From CAZELM01 sp964512995 (lineage in GTDB: Bacteria; CSSED10-310): 64,000 bases of DNA. Shown here one piece after another: positions 1 through 9,051 of the stretch. Within the stretch, counting starts at the first letter, position 1, and each line of letters opens with the position of its first letter. The position numbers were made by a program, and so were the translations under genes. The stretch lies in assembly GCA_964512995.1 (NCBI GenBank), contig CAZELM010000001.1, forward strand, positions 220,700 to 284,699, read 5' to 3'. Below the pieces are notes generated by a model. The model did not search any database. It worked only from the letters and a program-made list of their open reading frames with translations, and was not told where the DNA came from.

Positions 1-185
1 TCCTGAAAGCCGCCTTGAACCGGGAGGAATCCCGTGGGGGGCACGCTCGGCGGGATTATCCCGATCGGAATGATGATAAATGGTTGAAACATACCCTTGT
101 GCAACTCTCCAAAGGTGGAGAACTGGCTATCTCATATAAACCGGTCACCATCACCAAATGGAAGCCGGTCGAACGGAAATATTGA
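1..185 (+). CDS. sdhA: Succinate dehydrogenase/fumarate reductase flavoprotein subunit, C-terminal end only
   Basis: An open frame enters from the left edge (first full codon at 3) and stops with TGA at 183-185, leaving about 60 residues. It contains the run SRGGHARRDYPDRND, which matches the conserved C-terminal region of SdhA/FrdA flavoproteins, where the Arg and Asp residues lie near the substrate and FAD domain. In the family this subunit carries covalent FAD and oxidises succinate or reduces fumarate. The gene runs in the same direction as the membrane anchor and iron-sulfur genes that follow, with a 74-base gap to sdhC. Only the tail is visible, so identity rests on this motif plus the operon. 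Confidence 0.85.
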   Translation, partial: LKAALNREESRGGHARRDYPDRNDDKWLKHTLVQLSKGGELAISYKPVTITKWKPVERKY

Positions 186-259
186 TCAGATTGCGTTATC
201 CCTCGCGGGATTTGAATTGATCTTCCGGTATTTTCAGCAGATGAGGAAGGGATTGAAAC

Positions 260-697
260 ATGGCAGAGATAAAAAAATATCCGAATCGATTAGGACCCGT
301 AGGATGGCTGTTCGGTGGAAAATGGGGATTGGATCGATACCTGTATTCACTCCATCGAATAACCGGCATCGGGCTGGTCCTTTATTTTTTGATGCACATC
401 GTTGTAACCAGTATTCGCGCCTTTGGTGGAAAAAACGCATGGGAGATGACCATGGGGTTTGTGGAACATCCGATATTCCGTATTGGTGAATTTCTTGTGT
501 TCGCTGCATTTGCAATCCATGGTATGAATGGGCTTCGCCTGATTCTGGTCGAACTCGGGTTTGCCGTGGGAAAAGCGGAAGAACCTGTTTACCCGTACAG
601 CTCCTCATTGCAGGTCCAGCGACCATTGAGCATTATGATGATGGCCATTGCCGCCGTGTTCATTCTGGCAGGCGGATATCGTTTTCTCATTCATTAA
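260..697 (+). CDS. sdhC: Succinate dehydrogenase cytochrome b subunit (membrane anchor C)
   Basis: The 145-residue protein has three hydrophobic segments (about residues 33-52, 74-92 and 121-141). Near residue 31 it has LHRITGIGL, the SdhC signature around the quinone and heme site. His in the first and second helices could serve as heme ligands. In the family this subunit anchors the dehydrogenase and passes electrons to or from quinone. The start has GAAGGGATT just upstream. It sits between sdhA and a second anchor gene. Confidence 0.9.
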   Translation: MAEIKKYPNRLGPVGWLFGGKWGLDRYLYSLHRITGIGLVLYFLMHIVVTSIRAFGGKNAWEMTMGFVEHPIFRIGEFLVFAAFAIHGMNGLRLILVELGFAVGKAEEPVYPYSSSLQVQRPLSIMMMAIAAVFILAGGYRFLIH

Positions 698-713
698 AAC
701 AGGAAAGGGACCG

Positions 714-1121
714 ATGATGAAAAGTGCATCAACCTGGTCTTTGCATCTCATCGCAGGTTTATTATTGATTGTTCTCCTGGGTATCCACATGATCACCATG
801 CATCTGGATCTCATTCTGGGATGGTTTAATATCCAGAAAGATCTTCCCGGAACAAACTGGGAAAATGTTGTTGCCAGAGGCCGGCATATAACGATGGCTT
901 TTTTCTATATTCTGTTTTTGGGAGCTGCGTTGTATCATGGATTATACGGAGTGCGGACGATTATTTTTGAGATGGGCATATCGCCACAAACAGAAAAAAC
1001 AGTGACGTTGGTGTTCGTTGTTGCCGGAGTCGGCTTGTTTATTTTCGGGACTGCCGCTGCAATCACATTTTTTTCAACGGCTTCAGCCGGTGTCCACCCG
1101 AATTCTCCGATCGGAATGTAG
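714..1121 (+). CDS. sdhD: Succinate dehydrogenase second membrane anchor subunit
   Basis: A 135-residue hydrophobic protein with three predicted helices and a His-containing second helix (LYHGLYGVR). Size and pattern fit SdhD, the second anchor. An in-frame upstream start at 648 would overlap sdhC; I chose the ATG at 714 because AGGAAAGGGA lies at 701-710. ATG 717 is equally possible. It follows sdhC by 16 bases and precedes sdhB by 11. Sequence similarity in SdhD is generally low, so the call leans on topology and position. Confidence 0.8.
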   Translation: MMKSASTWSLHLIAGLLLIVLLGIHMITMHLDLILGWFNIQKDLPGTNWENVVARGRHITMAFFYILFLGAALYHGLYGVRTIIFEMGISPQTEKTVTLVFVVAGVGLFIFGTAAAITFFSTASAGVHPNSPIGM

Positions 1122-1132
1122 AGAGGTAGGCA

Positions 1133-1978
1133 ATGAGTAATAACAAACAGATGGCATGTGATGTCATTTTTCGGATCCGACGATTCAATCCAGAAAAAGA
1201 TTCCAAACCCTATTATGAAAATTTCACTGTTCAGGTTAAACCCGGAATGACAGTACTGGATGGATTGCATCAGATCAAACATAACCATGACCTGACATTG
1301 GCCTGGCGATACTCGTGTCGAATGGGAGTCTGTGGATCATGTGCTATGCTCATCAACGGCAGTGCAACATTGGCATGCAATACACAGATTTTGGATGTCT
1401 CAAACAGCACACTGATCATCGCGCCACTCCCCAATTTCAATATCATCCGTGATCTGGTACCGGATCTGTCCGATATGTTCACCAAACATCGGACGATTCA
1501 TCCCTATATTCTGCGAATGGATGCTGAGGAGATGGAAAATCCTTCCACAGAATACTATCAGTCTCCGGAACAGCTTGTGGAGTATCTCCAGTTCAGCTAT
1601 TGCATCAAATGCGGGTGTTGTATGGCAGCCTGTCCGACAATGGCAATGGATTCGGAGTATCTGGGACCCCAACCTTTGGCTCAGGTGTATCGATATACAC
1701 GAGATACCCGGGACGGAGGATTTTCAGCTCGAAAAGATGTCGTTTCTGCTCCTCATGGGATTTTCAGTTGCCATTATGGCGGAGAATGTTCTGCGGTCTG
1801 TCCCAAAGGAGTTGATCCGGCTCGCGCAATCCAACTGATGAAACGGCAGTTGTTTTTCGATTTCCTGAAACTCCGCCGATGTTCCAAACCATCCCAACCC
1901 ACTGGAATTCCGACGGAGGCGGAACGAGATCCCCAAATTCCTACTCCACCACCCTATACGGCAGATCAGAAGAAATGA
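1133..1978 (+). CDS. sdhB: Succinate dehydrogenase/fumarate reductase iron-sulfur subunit
   Basis: The 281-residue protein has the plant-ferredoxin-type [2Fe-2S] motif CRMGVCGSCAM around residues 62-73 with a later partner Cys (LAC). It then has CIKCGCCMAACP for the [4Fe-4S] cluster and a later CxxxxxCSAVCPKGVDP segment for the third cluster. This is the SdhB/FrdB layout that relays electrons from FAD to quinone. The C-terminus is a Pro-rich tail of about 25 residues beyond the usual end. Strong Shine-Dalgarno GAGAGGTAGG. It is last in an A-C-D-B order and converges with dusB. Confidence 0.95.
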   Translation: MSNNKQMACDVIFRIRRFNPEKDSKPYYENFTVQVKPGMTVLDGLHQIKHNHDLTLAWRYSCRMGVCGSCAMLINGSATLACNTQILDVSNSTLIIAPLPNFNIIRDLVPDLSDMFTKHRTIHPYILRMDAEEMENPSTEYYQSPEQLVEYLQFSYCIKCGCCMAACPTMAMDSEYLGPQPLAQVYRYTRDTRDGGFSARKDVVSAPHGIFSCHYGGECSAVCPKGVDPARAIQLMKRQLFFDFLKLRRCSKPSQPTGIPTEAERDPQIPTPPPYTADQKK

Positions 1979-1990
1979 TTCGGAATTCAG

Positions 1991-2980
1991 TCACTCCGTA
2001 ACAGATGATGGAGTATCATTGTTTCTATCGAGAAGTTCCTGTGCAAATGCTTCATACTCCTCGGGCCGCGAGAATGTGAATAGCCGTTTTCGATCCTGAA
2101 GGCTGTTTGGTAGACCTTTGAGATACCATGCGGAATGTTTTCGGAAGATCAAGGATGCGCGTTGCGGACCATTTTGCTCCACCAAAAATCGGAGATGCTG
2201 AAGTAAGACGCGTATTCGTTCCTGCAGCGCTATTGTGTGATTCCCTTCCGTGGTTTCATACAGGTTCCGTGCGATAATGCCTGGGAGCCAGGGATTGCCG
2301 GTGATCCCCCGGCCAATCATTACCCCATCGCACCCGGTTTCCGTCATCATTCGACGAGCATCTTCAGTGGAGAAAATATCACCATTTCCGATGATGGGTA
2401 TGGAGACATTTCGTCTGACTTCCGCGATGGAATGCCAGTCTGCAGGAATATCATACCCTGTCCGATATCGGCCATGAATTGTAACAAACTCAAGCCCTGA
2501 ATCCTGCGCCATCTGAGCGAACAGGAGTGCATTCGGAGTGATTGGATCGATCCCCAGCCGAATTTTCACACTGACGGGACATGAGACGGCCAGACGAACG
2601 GATCGCATGATGCCTCCGGCAAGAACGGGTTCTTTCATCAAAGCGATACCCGCACCACTTCGAACAATCTTTTTCGCCGGACAACCCATATTGAGATCAA
2701 TCATGTCTGCGCCCAGATCGACTAAGATTCGAGCGGCTTCGGCCATCGCCCATGCTTGTGATCCGAATAGCTGTGCACAAATGGGATGAATCTCCGTTGA
2801 CCAGTTCAATAATCGGATCATCGTTTTGGGGTTTTTTGCCAGGGAGATAGCTGGGATCATTTCCGTAAAGAGCAGAGGTGTTTTCAATTCCGAGAGAATC
2901 TTCAGAAAAGCAGTATCCGTGATACCTGCAAGCGGAGCGCTCATCACGAGCGGATGGATGTTGAAACTCCCAATTTTCAT
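1991..2980 (-). CDS. dusB: tRNA-dihydrouridine synthase, DusB type
   Basis: A 329-residue TIM-barrel flavoenzyme that reduces uridine in the tRNA D-loop using FMN and NADPH. Visible signatures are MSAPLAGITDTAFL near the N-terminus, DLNMGCPAKK with the catalytic Cys near residue 100, a GRYRTGY.ADW segment and IIGNGDIFS for FMN phosphate binding. Length is normal for DusB. It starts 4 bases after the upstream deacetylase gene on the same strand, so it is probably co-transcribed. Confidence 0.93.
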   Translation of the reverse strand: MKIGSFNIHPLVMSAPLAGITDTAFLKILSELKTPLLFTEMIPAISLAKNPKTMIRLLNWSTEIHPICAQLFGSQAWAMAEAARILVDLGADMIDLNMGCPAKKIVRSGAGIALMKEPVLAGGIMRSVRLAVSCPVSVKIRLGIDPITPNALLFAQMAQDSGLEFVTIHGRYRTGYDIPADWHSIAEVRRNVSIPIIGNGDIFSTEDARRMMTETGCDGVMIGRGITGNPWLPGIIARNLYETTEGNHTIALQERIRVLLQHLRFLVEQNGPQRASLIFRKHSAWYLKGLPNSLQDRKRLFTFSRPEEYEAFAQELLDRNNDTPSSVTE

Positions 2981-2984
2981 GAGT

Positions 2985-4295
2985 TTAATTGACGGACATG
3001 ATCTCTGTGACGGGTATGAATCGATATCCCTGATCTATATAACTGGGGAGTCGCTGTTTGAGAATCCGCAATGTTTCGATCTGTGCGTGACCGATTCCAA
3101 TGGCTGTGCCATTCTGACTGGCTGTTTTTGCAAGAGATGCAAGCTGGCCTGCAACATCCGCTTCTCTGGCACCTTGATCAATGAATACATCTCGTTTGGC
3201 AAATGGAAGATGTATTTGTTTGGCGAGGTGAGCGGCGACTGAATCAGCAATTGTCCGGCTGTCGAGAAATGGAAGTTTTTTGGATTTGAGGTAGCTCAGG
3301 ACAACCTCCATTCGGTGGACATCTGTGGTGAATTTGGATCCCATATGATTGTTGACTCCATCAACCGTCGGTAATCCATCGAAGATCTCATCCAGAAGTG
3401 AGATAATTTCAGAATCGTCCATATCAGTCGTCAGTAGATCGGTCTGGCTTTCCATTTGTGAAGCATCCTGCGGTTCCATCGGCAGATGAAGAAATGCGGT
3501 CTGATCTCTCGATTTGGCAAGCCGGATAACATCCGCAGAATGCTTCAGATTGGGGATAACAGCCAGTGTGATCGGTACATTAAGATCGTTTAAAAATTGT
3601 TCGGCAATGGAAATATCAGCACCAAAATCATCGAAAACAAGAGCGATCCTGGCATTGGTGGTGGTTTCCACGGTGGAAGCGGTTGGTTGGGGAGCCGGTG
3701 ATGAGACAACCGGTTCTTCATCGGCTTCGACTGATGGTTCATAATAGATTTCTATTTTGTGGGTGCGTTCTGATGGTGTTCCGAGAAAGAGTATTAAATT
3801 CCAGCGTTTAGTGTTTTTAGTGATGGAGCGGTTGTGGGTGGTGACACCGTTCTCGTGGAGTTTTTCATTCAGTTGATTTGTCAGATTCAGCCATGTTTCT
3901 CTGGATTGAATTTTATATATCCGATTGTACAAACGTTCGGTTTCCCGGCCCGGAACTCGGCCTTCCTGTATCAAATGCGCCTGCGTGATCCCGAAGTGAT
4001 TCAATGCATCCCGATAACGTGTTTCAACATCCTGAGGTGATTTTGAGATATTTGCATTTGTGAGCGTCTCATAAAGACCGATGTGTCCATTTTCAACTGC
4101 GCGATGATCGAGCGAGATGATAAGTGATACTAAAATAATAGATAATGCAAAAATGCCCACAATGGTTACTCGAAATCCTTTGGTTGATTTGTTTGAGCCT
4201 GATTTATTCCGGGATGAACCGGATTTTCGTCTACTGGATGTTTGGGAGGATGCTGATGCACGATAAGGTGAAGAAGATCGTCTTCCGGATGGCAT
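2985..4295 (-). CDS. Divergent polysaccharide deacetylase family protein (YibQ-like)
   Basis: A 436-residue protein. Residues 1-45 are Ser/Arg/Lys rich, followed by one membrane helix (about 46-64). A linker follows, then a C-terminal domain from about residue 215 that begins ARIALVFDDFGAD. This resembles Pfam Polysacc_deac_2 (PF04748), with conserved NNHMGS and LDSRT motifs. Family members are periplasmic or membrane-bound and catalysis is poorly defined. The middle region is less recognisable. The gene lies between the S41 protease and dusB; a CtpA-type protease next to a divergent deacetylase is a familiar pair, often near EnvC, suggesting an envelope role. Confidence 0.85.
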   Translation of the reverse strand: MPSGRRSSSPYRASASSQTSSRRKSGSSRNKSGSNKSTKGFRVTIVGIFALSIILVSLIISLDHRAVENGHIGLYETLTNANISKSPQDVETRYRDALNHFGITQAHLIQEGRVPGRETERLYNRIYKIQSRETWLNLTNQLNEKLHENGVTTHNRSITKNTKRWNLILFLGTPSERTHKIEIYYEPSVEADEEPVVSSPAPQPTASTVETTTNARIALVFDDFGADISIAEQFLNDLNVPITLAVIPNLKHSADVIRLAKSRDQTAFLHLPMEPQDASQMESQTDLLTTDMDDSEIISLLDEIFDGLPTVDGVNNHMGSKFTTDVHRMEVVLSYLKSKKLPFLDSRTIADSVAAHLAKQIHLPFAKRDVFIDQGAREADVAGQLASLAKTASQNGTAIGIGHAQIETLRILKQRLPSYIDQGYRFIPVTEIMSVN

Positions 4296-4347
4296 ATTTC
4301 CCTTCCTCTATTATCTTGCGCCCAACCATCGCTGAATTACAGGCGAA

Positions 4348-5535
4348 TCACGACTGGGTTGCGGGATGGTCATTCAGGTAATCCGTTGCAGCCGCAATAA
4401 ATGGATCATGATCGTGATTTATCGGAAACATCAAACGGAGATCAGGCGCTAAACCGATTTCTTGTAGCTGAGTGCCATCCAGTTCACAATAATAAGCGTC
4501 CGGCATATAAATCTCAAAGCTCTCGTTGAATGGGATTTTTTGTATTTTTACTGCTTTACCAAACGAATGATCACCGATGAGAACCGCTCGCTTTGAGCTT
4601 TTAAGCGCTAATGCACACGTTTCTGCTGGTCCAGCGCTGGTGTTGTCGATAATCACCGCAATGGGAAAGTTCCCAAAATAGATGCCATCGCTGGCATACA
4701 AATCCTGAATGATTTTTTTTTCTTTATTACAGAGAGAAGCGATGGCGGTTGAATCGTCAACAAATATATCCGCAAGTGTCAGTCCGGTGGTTTCTTCTCC
4801 AGTGTTCAGATGCCGAAGATCCAGTATCAATCCTTTGAGTGCTTGATGTTCATGAAGAATATCTTTGATCTTGTCGATTTTTTCCGTTGTTAAAGGACCT
4901 TGGAAAGAAAGATGCAAAAAATCGTGAGTAAATGTCGATACGATACTGGACTCGATCCTGACCGGTTGCAGGTCAAGAGAGATTTCCTCGAACCGATACG
5001 AGATATTGCTCTGAATGGTCAGTCCCACGGTTTGTGCAGGATTTCCAGTCAGTAAACGGCGAGCCCGTTCAATTGGTAAATAGGGAGTGACTTTATCGCC
5101 GATCCGCAGAATGAAATCGCCAGGCAGAATCCCTTTCATCTGTGCAGGAGACTCCGGGAGGACATCGATCACTCGAATCATCCCATTTTCAGCTCCCAAA
5201 ACAAGTCCCGCTGAAGCAGGTAATTCCGCTGGCATGATCGAACTGGATCCCGATAAGGGCATCAGAGTGGAATACGGGCTGATCTCCAGAAGCATTCCCT
5301 CAACAGCTCCTTCCGCAAGAATCAACGGATCGGTTTCTTCCAGATATCTGGATTGAATGATCTCAAATGTCTGGGAAAACAGATCGAGATAATCGAGTGT
5401 GGTAGGAGTGGACTCCTCGGAGACAGCCAGAAGTGTCCAGCCACATCCGATAAGCAACATGAAACATAAAATGAGATATTGATTTCTTTTCATCCCTTCC
5501 AACAACTTTCCTTTTACAATCTCAAACGTATTCAT
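4348..5535 (-). CDS. S41 family carboxyl-terminal processing protease
   Basis: The 395-residue protein has an N-terminal signal or anchor helix (about residues 20-39), a PDZ domain near residues 110-180 (GLVLGAENG, PGDFILRIGDK) and a C-terminal S41 domain. Ser in DNTSAGPAE and Lys in HSFGKAVKIQ form the catalytic dyad, and both are present. Homologues cut proteins at the C-terminus in the periplasm and often control murein hydrolases. The start could be residue 15 (5493), but that leaves GGAAGGG almost touching the ATG, so I kept the longer form with moderate confidence. Confidence 0.85.
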   Translation of the reverse strand: MNTFEIVKGKLLEGMKRNQYLILCFMLLIGCGWTLLAVSEESTPTTLDYLDLFSQTFEIIQSRYLEETDPLILAEGAVEGMLLEISPYSTLMPLSGSSSIMPAELPASAGLVLGAENGMIRVIDVLPESPAQMKGILPGDFILRIGDKVTPYLPIERARRLLTGNPAQTVGLTIQSNISYRFEEISLDLQPVRIESSIVSTFTHDFLHLSFQGPLTTEKIDKIKDILHEHQALKGLILDLRHLNTGEETTGLTLADIFVDDSTAIASLCNKEKKIIQDLYASDGIYFGNFPIAVIIDNTSAGPAETCALALKSSKRAVLIGDHSFGKAVKIQKIPFNESFEIYMPDAYYCELDGTQLQEIGLAPDLRLMFPINHDHDPFIAAATDYLNDHPATQS

Positions 5536-5618
5536 CTCAAGGGTTATAGCGCTAAAAGACGTTCAAATGCAAATGAATCTGTCATCAAAAGGCAGATGAA
5601 GTTTTCGCCAGACCATCG

Positions 5619-6176
5619 TCATTGAGTCAGAATATGATCGAACAGAATATGCGCTCCAACGCCAATCAGAACGATTCCTCCGATGAGTTCCATCTTCTTT
5701 CCAAATAAAAGACCCAGTTTTTTACCCAGAAGACCAGCGGGAAGACAGAGACCAAATGTGATCAGACCGATCATTGCACTCGCCGGAACAATATCGATAT
5801 TCAGAAAACAGAAACTGACGCCAGATGCCATGGCATCCACACTGGTTGCGATCGAAAGGATGACGAGAAGTTTCAAGCTTTGGTAATCCATTGTCTTCAG
5901 GCATTCCTCTGAATCGTACGTATCGATTATCATTTTTATACCAATGATTGAAAGAAGCCCAAAGGCGATCCAATGATCATAATCCTGAATCAGCTCGCGA
6001 AACTCATATCCCAGCAGCCATCCCAATAAAGGCATTGCCGCTTGAAAGAAGCCGAAGAAAAATGCCATTCTGATGATCAGCCACGCGGGAACCTTTTGAG
6101 AGTTCATTACAGTCGATATGGAGACTGTCACGGCATCCATCGCCAAAGCAACTGCGATGAAAATAATCTTGATCAT
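5619..6176 (-). CDS. mntP: Manganese efflux pump MntP
   Basis: A 185-residue membrane protein with six predicted helices. It has the paired acidic motifs of MntP (formerly UPF0059): ALAMDAVTVSI near the N-terminus and ATSVDAMASGV at mid-length, the two Asp-containing repeats of this LysE-superfamily exporter. It exports Mn2+ from the cytoplasm. MntP genes are often controlled by a yybP-ykoY riboswitch or MntR; I could not recognise either in the about 200 bases upstream. Confidence 0.93.
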   Translation of the reverse strand: MIKIIFIAVALAMDAVTVSISTVMNSQKVPAWLIIRMAFFFGFFQAAMPLLGWLLGYEFRELIQDYDHWIAFGLLSIIGIKMIIDTYDSEECLKTMDYQSLKLLVILSIATSVDAMASGVSFCFLNIDIVPASAMIGLITFGLCLPAGLLGKKLGLLFGKKMELIGGIVLIGVGAHILFDHILTQ

Positions 6177-6204
6177 CCTTGAATTATTCCTTTGAAAAGC
6201 GCAT

Positions 6205-6231
6205 TAAAAAAAATGCTAACCGGTTCACCGG
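6205..6231 (-). terminator. Possible weak terminator after the hybrid kinase gene
   Basis: Read on the minus strand, a short CCGG-TGAA-CCGG hairpin is followed within a few bases by TTAGCATTTTTTTT. The stem is only four to five pairs, so this is a weak candidate. It lies about 145 bases past the kinase stop and just upstream of mntP. Confidence 0.3.
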
Positions 6232-6375
6232 GAAGGAATACCTAAAACTACCACCAACTGCAACCCCTCTGTATTTCAGGAGATAAATGTTTGTGAGAAT
6301 GGCGGTTTATGCTGTCAATTCATTCTGTCGTGAACTGGATTTCCCGCAGAGAAGCATTTGGATGAATGGAATGCC

Positions 6376-8874
6376 TTAGCACGGAGGATGCTGGATCAGA
6401 ATATTCTGGATCAGGTGATACAATGTTTCAATTTTATATGGTTTATTCAGGCATCCGACAAAACCATAGTGTTTATAGTTTGAGATAACCGGATGATCTG
6501 AATAACCGCTGGAAACGATCGCACGGATATTGGGGTCTATTTTGCGGAGCCTTTGAATAGCTTCTGCACCGCCCATTCCACCCGGGATTGTCAGATCCAT
6601 GATCACCAGGTCGAACCGTTCGCCACTATGGATAGCTTCGGAATAGACCGATATTGCTTCCGATCCATCGGAGACAGATATAGTCTGAAATCCGAATTCG
6701 TCGAGCATTGAGCAGACGGCCAAGCGGACAATCTCTTCGTCATCCATCACGAGAATGCGGATCGTTTCGGGCGTGATGACCTGAGTATTGGGGAGCAGTT
6801 GTGCTGAGGCGTTTTCTCCCGCTGGAAGATAAAAATAAAAAGTTGAACCTGTTCCCATTTCTGACTGCAGACCGATATGACCTCGATGTCTTTTGATGAT
6901 AGAATATGAAGTGGTCAATCCAAGCCCGCTTCGTTGGGGTTTCGTTGTAAAATAAGGATCAAAAACACGATCTTTATCCTGAGCGGGAATTCCTTTTCCC
7001 TGATCTCTGATGGATATTTTTACAAACCGAGTCTCCGATTCACCCATAAAAGGCAGTGAACCGCTGTGTATATTTTCAGCAGTGATTTCGACTCGTCCGC
7101 CATCCGGCATCGCTTCGGTTGCATTCCTGATGATATTGTCAAACACCTGATAAATCTGCTCTTCATCCACTTCAACCATCCACAGATCATCGGGAATTGA
7201 ATACTCACAGATGATACTGGAATACCGGGAAACTGACTCAGATATTGTCTTTATGAGCGAAACAATTGAGATTGAGCGGGTAACCGGCGTTCCTCCCTTT
7301 GAGAATGTCAGTAATTGATTGGTCAGGGAACGGGCACGGTGTGTTGCGTTCTCCGCTTGATTCAGTAACCGTGATAGTTTATCGTTACCTTCAGTATATC
7401 GTTTTGCGATGGATACGTTTCCCAGGATGGCTGTTAATAAATTGTTGAAATCATGGGCGATGCCACCGGCCAGAATACCCAATGAGTCCAATTTCTGGGT
7501 ACGTCTGATATCTTCCTCGAAATGGTGAGATTCCATATTGTCATTTGCATAATTTATTATCGCGGACCGGCCATCCCATTCGAACGGCATTATCTTGACC
7601 TGTATCCACAGGGTTTCGCCGCACTTTCTGATCAGGCGCAGAGTACACATCTGTTTCGCAGTTGTGCCCTGAGAACATTCGATGTATTTCTCTGCCAATA
7701 TGCGCTGATGTTCCGGATGAATCAGCTTCATGAGTGGAGTCCCGATCAATTCATCTTCTGAATATCCGCTGATTTCAGTAAACTTGGGGTTTATATACGC
7801 CAACACCCAATCACAGACAATAAAAATGGATTCTCCTGAGTGATGGATCATTTGAAAAAATTTTTCTTCAGATGTTCTGCTCATACTCAAACACTTCCGC
7901 AATTCATGATTTTCCAGCAACAATAGATCAGTAATGCGCTGGTATTCCTCCATAATGAGATCCAGATAATTCGGGTGCTCTGCTTCACTATGAAGAGCGT
8001 TCTTCAAAGGAACTACTTCATTGATAATGAAGGGAATTGCATCGGATTGATCCAAGAATATCTTTAAATAGCCAATTCGAAGCGCAGAAAGGACCATGGA
8101 GAACGAATGTTCATTCAGTCTGGCATTATCCAATGCACGAGTATAGTAATCCAATGCCTGGTGGTGTTGTCCCGAGTCTTCGAAGATAACACCGATATTA
8201 TACAGGCATTCAGAAATATCTTCTCCGGACGAATGAAATAGTTGGGAGGACTGCTGTAGGTCAGCTTCCGCATCTCTGGGTTGATGAAGTGCGAATTTTA
8301 TCACTGCCAGATTGTTAAGGAGCAACGCCTGCCACCATGGGCGATTCATTTTCGTTTCTGATTTCAATGTGGTAAGTGGATGTGCCCGATGATGATGTGT
8401 CAGTATATTCCGCCTTATAATGCGGTAGGAGATACCTGTTTCAAAATCGACGTCTTCAACAGTTGGCAGATTTTCCAGAGATTCCAGGCAGTATTGATAT
8501 GCCTGATCGAAAGAACGGAAGTGGTAATACAGATTCGCGATTTCCGTGCGACAGAGCAATAAAAAATAGTTATTCTCACATTCGCGAGCAGTCTCATAAA
8601 GGGATTGAAATGTTTTCAGTGCTGCCTGGTCATCGTGCTGTAATTCGAATGACACCCCACAATAATACACTCCACGCATCTCGTCCTGAAGCTGTTGATG
8701 TTCTTTGGATTTCCTGATCCCATGCTCAGAAAAATGTCGCACCAGAGGAAAATTGGTTTGATAGAGAAATAATTCTGCTAACTCGTAATAAACATTACTC
8801 TCCATCGTCTTGTCATTCAAGTGCTTCTGGAGATTGTTTAAAAAAGAATGTACATCTGGGCCTGTCATAAGCAC
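6376..8874 (-). CDS. Hybrid sensor histidine kinase (TPR-PAS-HisKA-HATPase-REC)
   Basis: An 832-residue soluble kinase with no clear membrane segment. Residues 1-330 look like TPR-type helical repeats (ALDYYTRALDNARL). A PAS domain follows at about 345-460, then a HisKA dimer domain with phospho-His near 474 (GGIAHDFNNLLTAI). The HATPase domain has N-box IIRNATEAMPDGG and G-boxes DQGKGIP and GLGLTTSYSI. A C-terminal receiver has its acceptor Asp near 759 (VIMDLTIPGG) and a conserved Lys in LNKPY. The start is GTG 8874 or ATG 8868. No partner regulator is adjacent, so the output is unknown. The TPR input suggests sensing of a protein or peptide, which is inference. Confidence 0.9.
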   Translation of the reverse strand: MLMTGPDVHSFLNNLQKHLNDKTMESNVYYELAELFLYQTNFPLVRHFSEHGIRKSKEHQQLQDEMRGVYYCGVSFELQHDDQAALKTFQSLYETARECENNYFLLLCRTEIANLYYHFRSFDQAYQYCLESLENLPTVEDVDFETGISYRIIRRNILTHHHRAHPLTTLKSETKMNRPWWQALLLNNLAVIKFALHQPRDAEADLQQSSQLFHSSGEDISECLYNIGVIFEDSGQHHQALDYYTRALDNARLNEHSFSMVLSALRIGYLKIFLDQSDAIPFIINEVVPLKNALHSEAEHPNYLDLIMEEYQRITDLLLLENHELRKCLSMSRTSEEKFFQMIHHSGESIFIVCDWVLAYINPKFTEISGYSEDELIGTPLMKLIHPEHQRILAEKYIECSQGTTAKQMCTLRLIRKCGETLWIQVKIMPFEWDGRSAIINYANDNMESHHFEEDIRRTQKLDSLGILAGGIAHDFNNLLTAILGNVSIAKRYTEGNDKLSRLLNQAENATHRARSLTNQLLTFSKGGTPVTRSISIVSLIKTISESVSRYSSIICEYSIPDDLWMVEVDEEQIYQVFDNIIRNATEAMPDGGRVEITAENIHSGSLPFMGESETRFVKISIRDQGKGIPAQDKDRVFDPYFTTKPQRSGLGLTTSYSIIKRHRGHIGLQSEMGTGSTFYFYLPAGENASAQLLPNTQVITPETIRILVMDDEEIVRLAVCSMLDEFGFQTISVSDGSEAISVYSEAIHSGERFDLVIMDLTIPGGMGGAEAIQRLRKIDPNIRAIVSSGYSDHPVISNYKHYGFVGCLNKPYKIETLYHLIQNILIQHPPC

Positions 8875-8937
8875 CTATGTCCTACAATGTATCTAAAATG
8901 TAATATACCACAAATTTTCGATGGCTTCAAATAGAAA

Positions 8938-8965
8938 TAAAAAAAATGAAGCACGCATGCTTCAT
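8938..8965 (-). terminator. Rho-independent terminator (distal of a tandem pair)
   Basis: On the minus strand an 8-bp perfect stem ATGAAGCA/TGCTTCAT with a 4-base loop runs straight into a run of nine T. It lies about 90 bases past the FKBP gene stop and just upstream of the kinase gene, so it separates the two. Confidence 0.75.
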
Positions 8966-8969
8966 GAAG

Positions 8970-9011
8970 TTAAAAATAAATCGGGCAAAAACGTTCTAGC
9001 GTTCTTGCCCG
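8970..9011 (-). terminator. Rho-independent terminator (proximal of a tandem pair)
   Basis: On the minus strand CGGGCAAGAACG and CGTTTTTGCCCG form a 12-bp stem with one mismatch and a short loop, followed by ATTTATTTTTAA. It begins about 40 bases past the FKBP stop. Confidence 0.75.
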
Positions 9012-9051
9012 GCATTAAAATCAGCAGGAATAAAAATCGAAGAGTAAATGA

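Noticed and set aside
6177..6375. yybP-ykoY manganese riboswitch before mntP
   Set aside because: I could not find the conserved loop sequences on the minus strand; only a short CCGG hairpin is present.
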